From Alphaproteobacteria bacterium (lineage in GTDB: Bacteria; Pseudomonadota; Alphaproteobacteria; JANQMY01): a DNA stretch of 38,512 nucleotides. A program made the position numbers and the translations under genes. The DNA is taken from NCBI GenBank assembly GCA_028279895.1, contig JANQMY010000410.1, positions 1 through 38,512 on the forward strand, written 5' to 3'. Every line of letters begins with the position of its first letter. Position 1 is the stretch's first letter. Below the pieces are notes generated by a model. The model made no database searches. It was not told the DNA's origin and saw only the letters and a program-made list of their open reading frames with translations. This document shows positions 27,589-35,372 of this stretch, in pieces.

Positions 27589-29175
27589 TCACGGTTGGAT
27601 GAGTCCGTGACCGTAAGTCGGATCAAATCCACTTGGGCCAAGATCGATGGCACCGCCGGCCAGCGTGTTCACGACCTGACGAGCATCCCCACAGGTGCCG
27701 CGCCTACATCGTACAAACACCACAGCCGCCGCAAATGGTGCGGCCATAGACGTACCGGACTCGCCATACATGCCACCCGATGTGTTAGCGGATAAAATAT
27801 CGACTCCCGGCGCTGCAAAATCGATATGAGGTCCGCGGACAGCCAGCCGATAAACACGGTTATTCCGGTCAACAGCCGTAACGGCAACCACATTGGGATC
27901 GGCCGCCGGATACCTAGGTTGTGCATTCGGACCATCATTACCGGCGGCAGCCACAAAGATGATCCCACGACGCGCGGCCTGTGCTAGTGCAGCCCCAAGA
28001 ACACGATTTGGCGGCCCCGCCAAGCTCATATTGACCACCCGAACCCTGCTGGTGACCATCCAATCTACCGCCCGCACAAGGCTATCTGTCGACGCAGTAT
28101 CCCCCGCGCTCGAATGGCGAAGAAAGACTGACGCGGCCACCAACCCGGCATTGGGTAGGATGCCTTGGTACCCCTCACCGCTGCCAACCAGAATTGAAGC
28201 CACGGCGGTGCCATGGGCGCGAGACCGCGCGCCCGGTTCACTCACAAAATCCCGCTGCACAATCCTGCTTCCTCGAAGCGACGGATGGGTGGTGTCGATG
28301 AGTGTATCGACCAAGCCAATGTCGCCGCGCGCCGACCGACGCTGGCGTTTCCAAGCCGAATCCTCTTCCGCAAATGCGCTCGGCAGGTATCCGGGATTTG
28401 CATGGGCAGGTGCGATAAGTTGCGGGCGGTAGATGTGGTTGAAATCCACTTCGGCGTTCGGATCCAACTGGCGTAGCGCCGCCGCAACTTCTTGCTCCAC
28501 GTCGAAATCGTCCGGCACTTCAATACGAACTAAAACAAGGTCAAGACCGTCAAGTGTGTTTTGCTCGATTGGCTGAAAACCTCTGCCTTCGAGTTCGGCA
28601 ACTACCTCGGGCTCTAACAGGAGCACGCGCTCGTTTGCCCGTATTTCCTGGGCATCATCATCAAGACCGATCGCGAATGTTCCCAATTCGGCTCTGTCTA
28701 GCTGGGCCTCGTCGGAGTCTCTGTCGGTTTCGAACTCATCGTCGTCTCCCGCATCATCATCAAACTCGTCTTCGGCGTCATCATCGATATCATCTTCGAC
28801 GTCGTCTTCCACGTCGTCCTCAACATCGTCTTCCACGTCATCTTCGACATCATCTTCAATGTCGTCTTCAACGTCGTCCTCAATTTCGGATTCGATGTCG
28901 TCTTCCACATCATCTTCCACGTCATCTTCAATATCGTCTTCGATGCTGGATTCGATGTCGCTTTCGATGTCATCTTGGATATCGTCCTCAATATCGTCTT
29001 CGATATCGTCCTCGACATCATCCTCAATGTCGTCATCGATATCGTCATCCAGATCATCGTCAGGGTCGTCTTGTGCGTATACGGGTGATACCCACAGCGG
29101 GTGATCCTCAGCCAGAACCGTGGCCATGGTCGTCAGAGACGCTGTCGCCAATAGGATGATCAAGGTTCTGGTCAT
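27589..29175 (-). CDS. Secreted S8 (subtilisin-like) serine protease with N-terminal acidic tetrad array
   Basis: 528 residues. Signal peptide 1-22, or to the AXA site VYA at 34. About 27 tetrads of the (D/E)-D-D-(I/V) type occupy residues 35-142. A propeptide-like segment (about 190-250) has EVPDDFDVEQEVAAALRQLD. The S8 catalytic domain begins near 285: Asp290 in GLVDTLIDTTHP, His321 in AHGTAVASILVG, oxyanion Asn413 in AAAGNDGPN, Ser476 in SGTSMAAPFAAA. Cys490 and Cys495 could form a disulfide. It stops soon after the catalytic domain, with no visible autotransporter or anchor. A sigma-type promoter lies about 75-100 bases upstream and the ECF sigma gene is divergent. Its array matches that of the small acidic protein, so the array may be a binding tag, a Ca2+-dependent folding aid, or a negatively charged spacer. 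Substrate unknown. Confidence 0.92.
   Translation of the reverse strand: MTRTLIILLATASLTTMATVLAEDHPLWVSPVYAQDDPDDDLDDDIDDDIEDDVEDDIEDDIEDDIQDDIESDIESSIEDDIEDDVEDDVEDDIESEIEDDVEDDIEDDVEDDVEDDVEDDVEDDVEDDIDDDAEDEFDDDAGDDDEFETDRDSDEAQLDRAELGTFAIGLDDDAQEIRANERVLLLEPEVVAELEGRGFQPIEQNTLDGLDLVLVRIEVPDDFDVEQEVAAALRQLDPNAEVDFNHIYRPQLIAPAHANPGYLPSAFAEEDSAWKRQRRSARGDIGLVDTLIDTTHPSLRGSRIVQRDFVSEPGARSRAHGTAVASILVGSGEGYQGILPNAGLVAASVFLRHSSAGDTASTDSLVRAVDWMVTSRVRVVNMSLAGPPNRVLGAALAQAARRGIIFVAAAGNDGPNAQPRYPAADPNVVAVTAVDRNNRVYRLAVRGPHIDFAAPGVDILSANTSGGMYGESGTSMAAPFAAAVVFVRCRRGTCGDARQVVNTLAGGAIDLGPSGFDPTYGHGLIQP
28750..29073 (-). repeat. Acidic tetrad-coding repeat array in the protease gene
   Basis: About 27 units of 12 bases encoding residues 35-142. 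Here the first tetrad position is usually Glu (EDDI/EDDV), whereas the small secreted protein mostly has Asp (DDDI). A few tetrads are degraded (ESDI, ESSI, ESEI, DDDA, EDEF). The difference shows the two arrays have expanded separately or diverged for some time. Confidence 0.88.
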
Positions 29176-29250
29176 GGTTAACGGATACGCCCTTCTCGCT
29201 CCCGCACTTGGTGATAACTAGCTGAAATTTAATCAGTTTTTCAGATATTA

Positions 29251-29275
29251 GACGTTTATGACAGCGATTTATTCC
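29251..29275 (-). promoter_or_regulatory. ECF sigma-type promoter for the protease, GGAAT-N16-CGTC
   Basis: On the minus strand GGAAT (29275-29271) is followed after 16 bases by CGTC (29254-29251). Transcription would begin near 29244, giving the protease a leader of about 70 bases. It is back to back with the sigma gene promoter: the two -35 boxes form a 13-bp inverted repeat with one mismatch (29268-29280 with 29295-29307). Confidence 0.58.
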
Positions 29276-29299
29276 GGCAATATGCCCTAACATTTTGTC

Positions 29300-29325
29300 G
29301 GAATAAAACATCGACCATGAACGTT
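29300..29325 (+). promoter_or_regulatory. ECF sigma-type autopromoter, GGAAT-N17-CGTT
   Basis: GGAAT at 29300-29304 and CGTT at 29322-29325. Spacing and sequence equal the site at 24966. The sigma gene ATG lies only ten bases further on, so the message would be almost leaderless from ATG 29336, or translation starts at a downstream codon. Confidence 0.62.
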
Positions 29326-29335
29326 AGGTGTACAG

Positions 29336-29839
29336 ATGACGCGTAAAAGGGGGGAATTGGAGGACGAGCTGGTCGAGCTTTTGCCGCGGCTGCGGCGATT
29401 TGGGGTCGCGCTTACAGGATCGAGGCATGATGCAGACGATTTGGTTCAAGCCACCGTCCGCCGAATTCTGGAAAAACCTGCACCCGACGGTGTTGAACTG
29501 GCCCGATGGGCATTCCGAGTGAGTCGTAACATGTGGATTGATGAGATCCGATCAAGGAAAGTCCGTACAGCGACGCCGCTGGAAGACGCCCCCGAAGCCG
29601 GTGTCACCGACGGCGAAAAAATGGTGATGGATCGGCTGCTTTTCGATCAAGTGAACCGATCGATGGCGACTCTTCCAGAGGATCAACGCGCCGTCATGAC
29701 ACTCGTTGCCGTCGAAGGATATTCCTACAAGGAAACGGCGCAAATCTTGGAAATCCCGATCGGAACCGTAATGAGCCGACTGTCGCGAGCACGCAGCGCC
29801 TTGGCGGAGCTGATCGCCACGCCGCAAAGCGCTGTTTGA
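29336..29839 (+). CDS. ECF-type RNA polymerase sigma factor
   Basis: 167 residues. Sigma-2 region spans about 10-75 (LLPRLRRFGVALTG, DADDLVQATVRRIL, FRVSRNMWIDEIRSRK) and sigma-4 region about 105-160 (LPEDQRAVMTLVAVEGYSY, KETAQILEIPIGTVMSRLSRAR). No extra domains. The sequence style resembles EcfG-like and related ECF groups, which fits the GGAAT/CGTT sites found here. The start is uncertain: ATG 29336 lies just after its own promoter, whereas an in-frame TTG at 29357 has a very strong purine-rich site (AAGGGGGG) directly before it. Two anti-sigma-like genes follow, the first 17 bases away. Predicted targets in the window are itself, the protease, and the transcript from 24966. Confidence 0.93.
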   Translation: MTRKRGELEDELVELLPRLRRFGVALTGSRHDADDLVQATVRRILEKPAPDGVELARWAFRVSRNMWIDEIRSRKVRTATPLEDAPEAGVTDGEKMVMDRLLFDQVNRSMATLPEDQRAVMTLVAVEGYSYKETAQILEIPIGTVMSRLSRARSALAELIATPQSAV

Positions 29840-29856
29840 GAGAAGGGCACCCCACT

Positions 29857-30072
29857 ATGGAAAGAACGCACGAAGATCAACTCAACCGGCAAGTTTTGAC
29901 GGCGTATATGGATGGACATTTGTCGGATTCCGAAATTGTCACCGTTGAGCGTTCGCTTATCCCCGAAACAGCCAAAGCGCTGGATCTGCCAATTGCTTTG
30001 GTGAGAACCAGACTTGCCTTGGCAAAACAGCATCCAAGTGATTTGGCGGACGCTCCGCCGACCACGCACTGA
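29857..30072 (+). CDS. Mini anti-sigma-like protein, 71 residues
   Basis: A small soluble protein, MERTHEDQLNRQVLTAYMDG and onward, whose segment LTAYMDGHLSDSEIVTVERSLI parallels LSAYLDGELTESEMTRIEDALL at the N-terminus of the full anti-sigma factor encoded 29 bases downstream. It lacks the membrane segment and the outer domain. ATG 29857 has AGAAGGG about ten bases upstream; a TTG at 29836 overlapping the sigma stop is also possible. Known families use this region to clamp sigma. The fragment could therefore be a second, cytoplasmic anti-sigma, a decoy that frees sigma, or a duplicated remnant. Confidence 0.65.
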   Translation: MERTHEDQLNRQVLTAYMDGHLSDSEIVTVERSLIPETAKALDLPIALVRTRLALAKQHPSDLADAPPTTH

Positions 30073-30101
30073 TTTGGCCGTTCGAATTTGGTATTTCAGA
30101 T

Positions 30102-30911
30102 ATGAACATTACGGACGAAATGTTGTCGGCTTACCTTGACGGGGAGCTGACCGAGTCAGAAATGACCCGTATCGAAGACGCTCTGCTGTCGGACAAAGAG
30201 CTCGATGCCCGCCTCGCAAGACTGCAGCACGCCAATGACGCTGTGCACCAAGCATATGCTGGGATTGCCGACGAGCCCGTCCCTCAACATTTGATCGATT
30301 CGCTACGCGCGCCGGAAGCGCATCCACTGAACAACCAATCGTCTTCCCCTTCGGAAGACAAAGTAATTTCATTCCCCGGGCGACCTACTGCGCCGGTTTC
30401 GGTCGGAAATTGGGCGACAGCCATGGCAGCGACGATTGCCTTGTTTGTGGGCTATCTTGCCGCCGTCCTTGTGGGCGCCACAGGAACGCCCGGGACCCAA
30501 AGCGGCGCGATTCAACTTGCGGGCACTGTGGAACCGCACACACCGCTGCACCACGTGTTCGAGTCCGTGGCGAGTTCCCGGCAAGTTGTCATCAGCGAGG
30601 GGCAAACGATCGAACCAATCCTGTCCTATGTATCCACAACCGGTCAGGTTTGCAGAGAGGCGGCCATCGACGAAAAAGCTCAGCGCATGGTGCTGGTTGC
30701 TTGTCGACAAGACGGTGCTTGGCAAATCGAGCTGGCCGTTCGCGTGCCCGCTCAAGGAAATCCGGAATCGGGAACTTTTCAAACAGCATCAGCAAATCAG
30801 GTAAAGCTACTGGACACTTTCCTGCAATCGAACATGGCGGGCGACGCACTTAACACCGCAGAAGAAACTGATCTGATTATGAATAATTGGACGCCTCACA
30901 CCGGCAGCTAG
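30102..30911 (+). CDS. Transmembrane anti-sigma factor
   Basis: 269 residues. The N-terminal anti-sigma domain is cytoplasmic (ITDEMLSAYLDGELTESEM, then LDARLARLQHANDAV). A linker runs to about 100, followed by one membrane helix at about 104-126 (ATAMAATIALFVGYLAAVLV) and a periplasmic domain of about 140 residues with CREAAIDEKAQRMVLVACR; its two cysteines might pair. No HxxxCxxC zinc motif is seen in the N-terminal part, so it is a non-zinc version. Encoded behind the sigma factor, it would hold sigma at the membrane until an envelope signal acts on the outer domain. A start at 30102 has no strong ribosome binding site (GGTATTTCAGAT), suggesting coupling to the upstream frame. Confidence 0.85.
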   Translation: MNITDEMLSAYLDGELTESEMTRIEDALLSDKELDARLARLQHANDAVHQAYAGIADEPVPQHLIDSLRAPEAHPLNNQSSSPSEDKVISFPGRPTAPVSVGNWATAMAATIALFVGYLAAVLVGATGTPGTQSGAIQLAGTVEPHTPLHHVFESVASSRQVVISEGQTIEPILSYVSTTGQVCREAAIDEKAQRMVLVACRQDGAWQIELAVRVPAQGNPESGTFQTASANQVKLLDTFLQSNMAGDALNTAEETDLIMNNWTPHTGS

Positions 30912-30932
30912 AGCAGCTTTTTGCTCTAGCTG
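30905..30932. terminator. Symmetric hairpin spanning both convergent stop codons
   Basis: CAGCTAGAGCA and TGCTCTAGCTG form a perfect 11-bp stem around GCTTTT. The left arm holds the TAG of the anti-sigma gene. The right arm, on the other strand, holds the TAG of the SulP gene, and both genes end Ser-stop (AGC TAG). There is no T-run on either side, so termination efficiency is uncertain. Confidence 0.55.
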
Positions 30933-32653
30933 TCCACTGCCTGCTCAGCACAATGAGAATCCAATGCTTGCATCGCTTCGTATTGGTGCAGAAAGACTTG
31001 ACCCGTCAGGTGTTTCAAAAAATGCGTACGTTTCAGACGATCCATCACCGGCCCCTTCACTTCACTGAGGTGTAACGTCACGCCCGCATCTCTTAGCCGC
31101 TGATTTATCGCCTCCAAGCTTTCGAGACCGCTTGTGTCAATGTGGTTTACGGCAGGACACATCAAAACCAGATGCTGAAGCCCCGGCCGTTGCGCGATAA
31201 GCCCGTAGACGGTGTCTTCCAGAAACCACGCATTTGCGAAATAGAGGCTTTCGTCAACTCTGATGGTGAGCGCGCAATCGCTCGTTACCACATCGTGCCG
31301 TTCGATGTTTCTGAAGTGCTGGGTGCCCGGCACCTGCCCCACAATAGCGAAATGCGGCCGGCTGGTATTGTAAAGATGTAAGAGAATCGACAAAACAACG
31401 CCGGTGGTTACGCCCAGTTCTACACCAACCAGGAGCGTCGCCAGGATCGTGGCCGACATCGCGGCGAAATCATGCTTCGAATAGACCCAAGCCCGTCGAA
31501 TGGCACTGAAGTCCATTAGGGTCGAGACGGCAACGATAATGGTTGCGGCCAAAACCGCTTGCGGCAAGAAATATAGATACGGCGTCAAAAAGAGCGCCGC
31601 CAGTCCGATACCGATCGCCGTCAAGGCACCCGCTGCCGGTGTTTCAGCGCCGGCGTCGAAGTTTACGGCCGAGCGGGCGAAACCGCCTGTCACCGGGTAG
31701 CCGCTGGAAACGCCCGCCGCAAGATTGGCCGCGCCAAGCCCGATCAACTCTTGGTCCGGATCGATTCGCTGTCGGCGTTTAGCGGCCAGTGTTTGCGCAA
31801 CAGACACAGATTCCACGAATCCAAGAACGCTCAGCAACACAGCGGATCCGAGTAATGCTTGCCAAAGGTCGAAATCCATCGGCGGCAACGCGAACTCGGG
31901 CAGACCGACTGGGATCGTCCCCACGATCCGCACCCCGTGCTGATCCAGCTGAAACCCCGAGACCACAGCAATGCCGGCGATCACAACCGCCACCGGACCG
32001 GTCCGGGCGACCATTCCAGCCCAGCGGGATTCGAACCCGAGTCTTTCCAAAAGTGGTTTCAATCCCTTTCTCACCCAAAACAGGAATGCGAGGGACGTGA
32101 CACCAATGATCAGCGTCGACACGTTTACATCGCCTAGCTGAGAATAGAGTGACCTCGCAATCTCGATCAGATTGTACCCCCCGCCACCGACACCCAGCAG
32201 GTGTTTCAACTGACTTGCCGCGATGATCAGACCTGACGCCGTAATGAAGCCGGATATGACGGGATGGCTCAGGAAATTGGCGAGGAATCCCAATCGAAAC
32301 AAGCCAAGCAGAACCAAGATGGCACCGGACAGAAATGCCAGCAGCAATGCGGCGGCAACATATTCCGGCGTGCCCTGAGCAGCGACCTTACCGGCAGCCG
32401 CTGCCGTCATCAGTGACAGTACGGCAACGGGTCCTACCGCCAGCGTCCGGCTTGTCCCAAACAGAGCATACGCGACCAACGGCAACATGGAGGCATAAAG
32501 GCCGATTTGAGGGGGTAAACCAGCCAGCAATGCATAAGCGAGGGATTGAGGAATCAGCATGATGGTCACGATGATTGCCGCGACCAAATCGTTAGCGAAG
32601 GCATCGGCACGGTAGGACCGCCCCCATTCCAGGATGGGCAGGTATTTGGGCAT
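30926..32653 (-). CDS. SulP-family inorganic anion transporter with STAS domain
   Basis: 575 residues with about 10-14 membrane segments and the SulP signatures IVTIMLIPQSLAYALLAGLP and QIGLYASMLPLVAYALFGTS. A cytoplasmic STAS domain follows from about 455 (LTIRVDESLYFANAWFLED; NHIDTSGLESLEAIN). Family members carry sulfate, bicarbonate or other anions with protons or sodium. ATG 32653 has AAGGGGG upstream. It is the last gene of the sulfide operon, 86 bases behind the SQR fusion, so export or import of sulfate, sulfite or thiosulfate made during sulfide oxidation is the simplest role. Confidence 0.93.
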   Translation of the reverse strand: MPKYLPILEWGRSYRADAFANDLVAAIIVTIMLIPQSLAYALLAGLPPQIGLYASMLPLVAYALFGTSRTLAVGPVAVLSLMTAAAAGKVAAQGTPEYVAAALLLAFLSGAILVLLGLFRLGFLANFLSHPVISGFITASGLIIAASQLKHLLGVGGGGYNLIEIARSLYSQLGDVNVSTLIIGVTSLAFLFWVRKGLKPLLERLGFESRWAGMVARTGPVAVVIAGIAVVSGFQLDQHGVRIVGTIPVGLPEFALPPMDFDLWQALLGSAVLLSVLGFVESVSVAQTLAAKRRQRIDPDQELIGLGAANLAAGVSSGYPVTGGFARSAVNFDAGAETPAAGALTAIGIGLAALFLTPYLYFLPQAVLAATIIVAVSTLMDFSAIRRAWVYSKHDFAAMSATILATLLVGVELGVTTGVVLSILLHLYNTSRPHFAIVGQVPGTQHFRNIERHDVVTSDCALTIRVDESLYFANAWFLEDTVYGLIAQRPGLQHLVLMCPAVNHIDTSGLESLEAINQRLRDAGVTLHLSEVKGPVMDRLKRTHFLKHLTGQVFLHQYEAMQALDSHCAEQAVDS

Positions 32654-32739
32654 TCAACCCCCCTTAGGACGGTGGCCGCCCAAAGCCGCTCCACCAATCC
32701 GTAAGCTGCGTGACATGCGAGTCAACGACTAGGCGCTAA

Positions 32740-34479
32740 CTATGCAGCTTTCTTCGCGTCGGTGCCGTCTCGGCACGCAGCTTGTGCTTCGTGTGACTGG
32801 GGTTGATGCGGCAGAATTTTCGGCGCCGCCAGCCATTCCCTCCCTTTGAGCATCAGATCGAAATAGAGAGATGGCAACATTTTTTCCTTTGCGAACCAAC
32901 CAAGCCAAGTCGGCTTTGTGCCGTCAAGCAACCAATTTGGGAATGTTGGATCGAGCTTGCCACCATAAGCAAACTCCGCCAACACGACCTTACCGCGCTC
33001 CACGGTAAGTGGACACGACCCGTAGCCATTGTAAACCGCATGCGGCGCTTTGCCCTGAAGCACTCGGACTACATTTTCCGCGGCCACTGGCGCCTGTTTC
33101 CGCACTGCAGCGGCCGTTTTGGCGTTGGGTGTCGAACTCGCATCTCCCAATGCGAAGATATTCCCATAATCTGTATGCTGAAGGGTTTCACCGTCCACAT
33201 CGACCCAGCCGGCGTCGGTCGATAACGAGCTGTCCTTAATGAAATCGTGGCCGGTCTGCGGGGGACACACATGAATCATGTCGAACTCTCGCGTGACCCG
33301 CTTTACAGCACCATTCGCTTCCGTCACATCAAATATCGCTTGCTTTGCCTCGCCATCGACAGCCACCAAGTTTTCATTGAAGTGCAGATCGGCCCCATAG
33401 CGCTGCACATAGGACATAAGCGCAGGCACATAGTTTGCCACGCCAAATAAGACTCCCCCAGCGTTGTGGAACGACACATCAATATCCTTCAAAACGCCTC
33501 TCCGTTGCCATGCATCGCAGGAAAGGTACATGGCCTTCTGAGGCGCGCCGGCACATTTGATGGGCATCGGTGGCTGTGTGAACAAGGCGCGGCCACCTTT
33601 CATGGCGGTCACAAGCTCCCACGTGTAAGGCGCCATATCGAATAGGTAGTTGGACGTCACCCCGTTCTTACCCAGCGTTTCCCGAAGGCCTTCGACAGCA
33701 TCCCAATCCAGCTTGAGGCCCGGCGCCACAACAAGCGTTTTATAGCCGATACGCTCGCCGTCTTCGAGCACCACCAGATTCCGCTCGGGCTCGAATGTGG
33801 CGCAACCGGCATTGATCCATTGCACGCCCTTGGGAATGAGGGACGACATTGATCGCTCCGTTTGTTCCCGACGGAACACGCCGCCGCCGACCAATGTCCA
33901 CCCAGGTTGATAGTAATGCTCCGTACGCGGCTCGATAATCGCAATGTCGGCATCAGGCTTTCGTTTAAGGATTCCGGAAGCCGTCGAAATGCCGGCCGCG
34001 CCCCCACCGACGATCACCACGTCGTGAGACCGCACTGGAGCGCTTGCCGAACCCGCCCAAATGTCGAGAGCATTCAAACGCCCCGATAAACCCGACAAAT
34101 CATAACCTGCTGCATTCGTCGCCTTGAGGATGGCAGCGGCAGACATACGATCCGCTTGGGAAAGAGCCCATAGCGTGGCCGAACGGGTGCCTGTACGGCA
34201 ATACGCCAAAATCGGCGCGGGCAACTCCATTAAGGCGATTTGAAATGCCGCCACATCCTGATCCGTGACTTGCCCGGGGATGATTGGAAGGTACCTTACC
34301 GCTAGCCCTAATCCACGGGCAGCTAATTCAATCTCATCATTTGTCGGCTGCCCATCGCCCTCTCCATCGGGCCGGTTGATGATAATCGACCGAAATCCTT
34401 GAGAGGCGGCAATTCCTACATCTTGCACAGTGAGTTGGGGTGAGACCGAAAAATCCGGCGCTATCGATCTGATGTCCAT
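32740..34479 (-). CDS. DUF442 sulfurtransferase-like domain fused to sulfide:quinone oxidoreductase
   Basis: About 579 residues in two modules. Residues 1-140 are the DUF442 (TIGR01244/Blh-type) phosphatase-fold domain with the Cys94 loop YCRTGTRSATLW. From 150 onward there is a flavoprotein of the SQR type: FAD motif VVIVGGGAAGISTASGIL, Cys309 in MPIKCAGAPQKAMYLS (the motif of mitochondrial-type SQOR), another Cys in IHVCPPQTGHD, and the second FAD motif YGNIFALGDASSTPNAKTAAA. It would oxidise sulfide to persulfide and pass electrons to quinone at the membrane; the DUF442 part may accept the sulfane sulfur. I chose ATG 34479 because AAGG lies eight bases upstream; ATG 34485 is only two bases from it. 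The dioxygenase gene upstream is 20-26 bases away. Confidence 0.92.
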   Translation of the reverse strand: MDIRSIAPDFSVSPQLTVQDVGIAASQGFRSIIINRPDGEGDGQPTNDEIELAARGLGLAVRYLPIIPGQVTDQDVAAFQIALMELPAPILAYCRTGTRSATLWALSQADRMSAAAILKATNAAGYDLSGLSGRLNALDIWAGSASAPVRSHDVVIVGGGAAGISTASGILKRKPDADIAIIEPRTEHYYQPGWTLVGGGVFRREQTERSMSSLIPKGVQWINAGCATFEPERNLVVLEDGERIGYKTLVVAPGLKLDWDAVEGLRETLGKNGVTSNYLFDMAPYTWELVTAMKGGRALFTQPPMPIKCAGAPQKAMYLSCDAWQRRGVLKDIDVSFHNAGGVLFGVANYVPALMSYVQRYGADLHFNENLVAVDGEAKQAIFDVTEANGAVKRVTREFDMIHVCPPQTGHDFIKDSSLSTDAGWVDVDGETLQHTDYGNIFALGDASSTPNAKTAAAVRKQAPVAAENVVRVLQGKAPHAVYNGYGSCPLTVERGKVVLAEFAYGGKLDPTFPNWLLDGTKPTWLGWFAKEKMLPSLYFDLMLKGREWLAAPKILPHQPQSHEAQAACRDGTDAKKAA

Positions 34480-34505
34480 CAGCATGGCCTTTTCTGCGTT
34501 TCGCG

Positions 34506-35372
34506 CTATAGCGCGTCAATCGGAATTTTGAGATAGCGCTGCCCGTTGTCTTCAGGGGGCGGCATTTCGCCGGCGCGCATGTTCACCTGCACTGACGGCA
34601 GAATCAGCTTCGGCATATCGAGGGTAGCGTCGCGCTCTTCCCGCATACGGACGAAATCATCTTCCGATATGCCATCACGTACATGGATATTGTGCGCGCG
34701 CTCTTCCGCAACCGAGGTTTCCCACCCATACATATCCCGGCCCGGCGCTTTATAATCGTGACACATGAACAACCGCGTTTCGGGTGGCAACTGAAAGATC
34801 TTCTGTATGGATTGGTACAACGTGCGGGCATCGCCACCCGGAAAATCGGTGCGTGCCGTTCCGAAGTCAGGCATGAACAGAGTATCTCCCACAAAAGCTG
34901 CATCACCGATCACATAAGTTATGCACGCAGGTGTGTGCCCGGGGGTATGCATGACATGCCCTTTGATTTCACCGACTGAGAAAGTCGCTCCGTGATCAAA
35001 AAGGTGATCGAACTGGCTGCCGTCACGTTGGAACTCCGTGCCGGCATTAAAGACCTTACCGAAAATCATCTGTACGTCGGTGATATGACGCCCAATGCCA
35101 AGCTTGCCCCCAAGCTTTTGCTGAATGTAGGGCGCGGCCGACAAATGGTCGGCATGGACATGGGTTTCGAGAATCCATTGGAGGTCAAGCCCGTTGGACG
35201 ACACGAACTCGATGATCTCATCGGCCGACATACGGCGGGTGCGGCCGGAAGCCGGGTCATAGTCCAAGACAGAGTCGACGACAGCGCACGCGGCCGTCTC
35301 GGGATCAGCGACCACATAGCTGACGGTGTTTGTCGGTTCGTCAAAAAAGGCGGTGACTTCAGGCTTCTTCAT
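34506..35372 (-). CDS. Persulfide dioxygenase (ETHE1/PDO-like metallo-beta-lactamase fold)
   Basis: Oxidises glutathione persulfide to sulfite. 288 residues with the metal-binding signature THVHADHLSAA (His71, His73, Asp75, His76), HTPGHTPACITYVIGDAAF with the next His, and GDTLFMPDFGTARTDFPGG, typical of the persulfide dioxygenase branch. FMCHDYKAPGRD gives the last His. The start ATG 35372 is eight bases after AGGAGG, which lies within the end of the upstream ArsR gene; a GTG at 35375 is possible. It acts directly after SQR in sulfide detoxification. Blh proteins join this domain to DUF442; here the two are on separate proteins. Confidence 0.94.
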   Translation of the reverse strand: MKKPEVTAFFDEPTNTVSYVVADPETAACAVVDSVLDYDPASGRTRRMSADEIIEFVSSNGLDLQWILETHVHADHLSAAPYIQQKLGGKLGIGRHITDVQMIFGKVFNAGTEFQRDGSQFDHLFDHGATFSVGEIKGHVMHTPGHTPACITYVIGDAAFVGDTLFMPDFGTARTDFPGGDARTLYQSIQKIFQLPPETRLFMCHDYKAPGRDMYGWETSVAEERAHNIHVRDGISEDDFVRMREERDATLDMPKLILPSVQVNMRAGEMPPPEDNGQRYLKIPIDAL

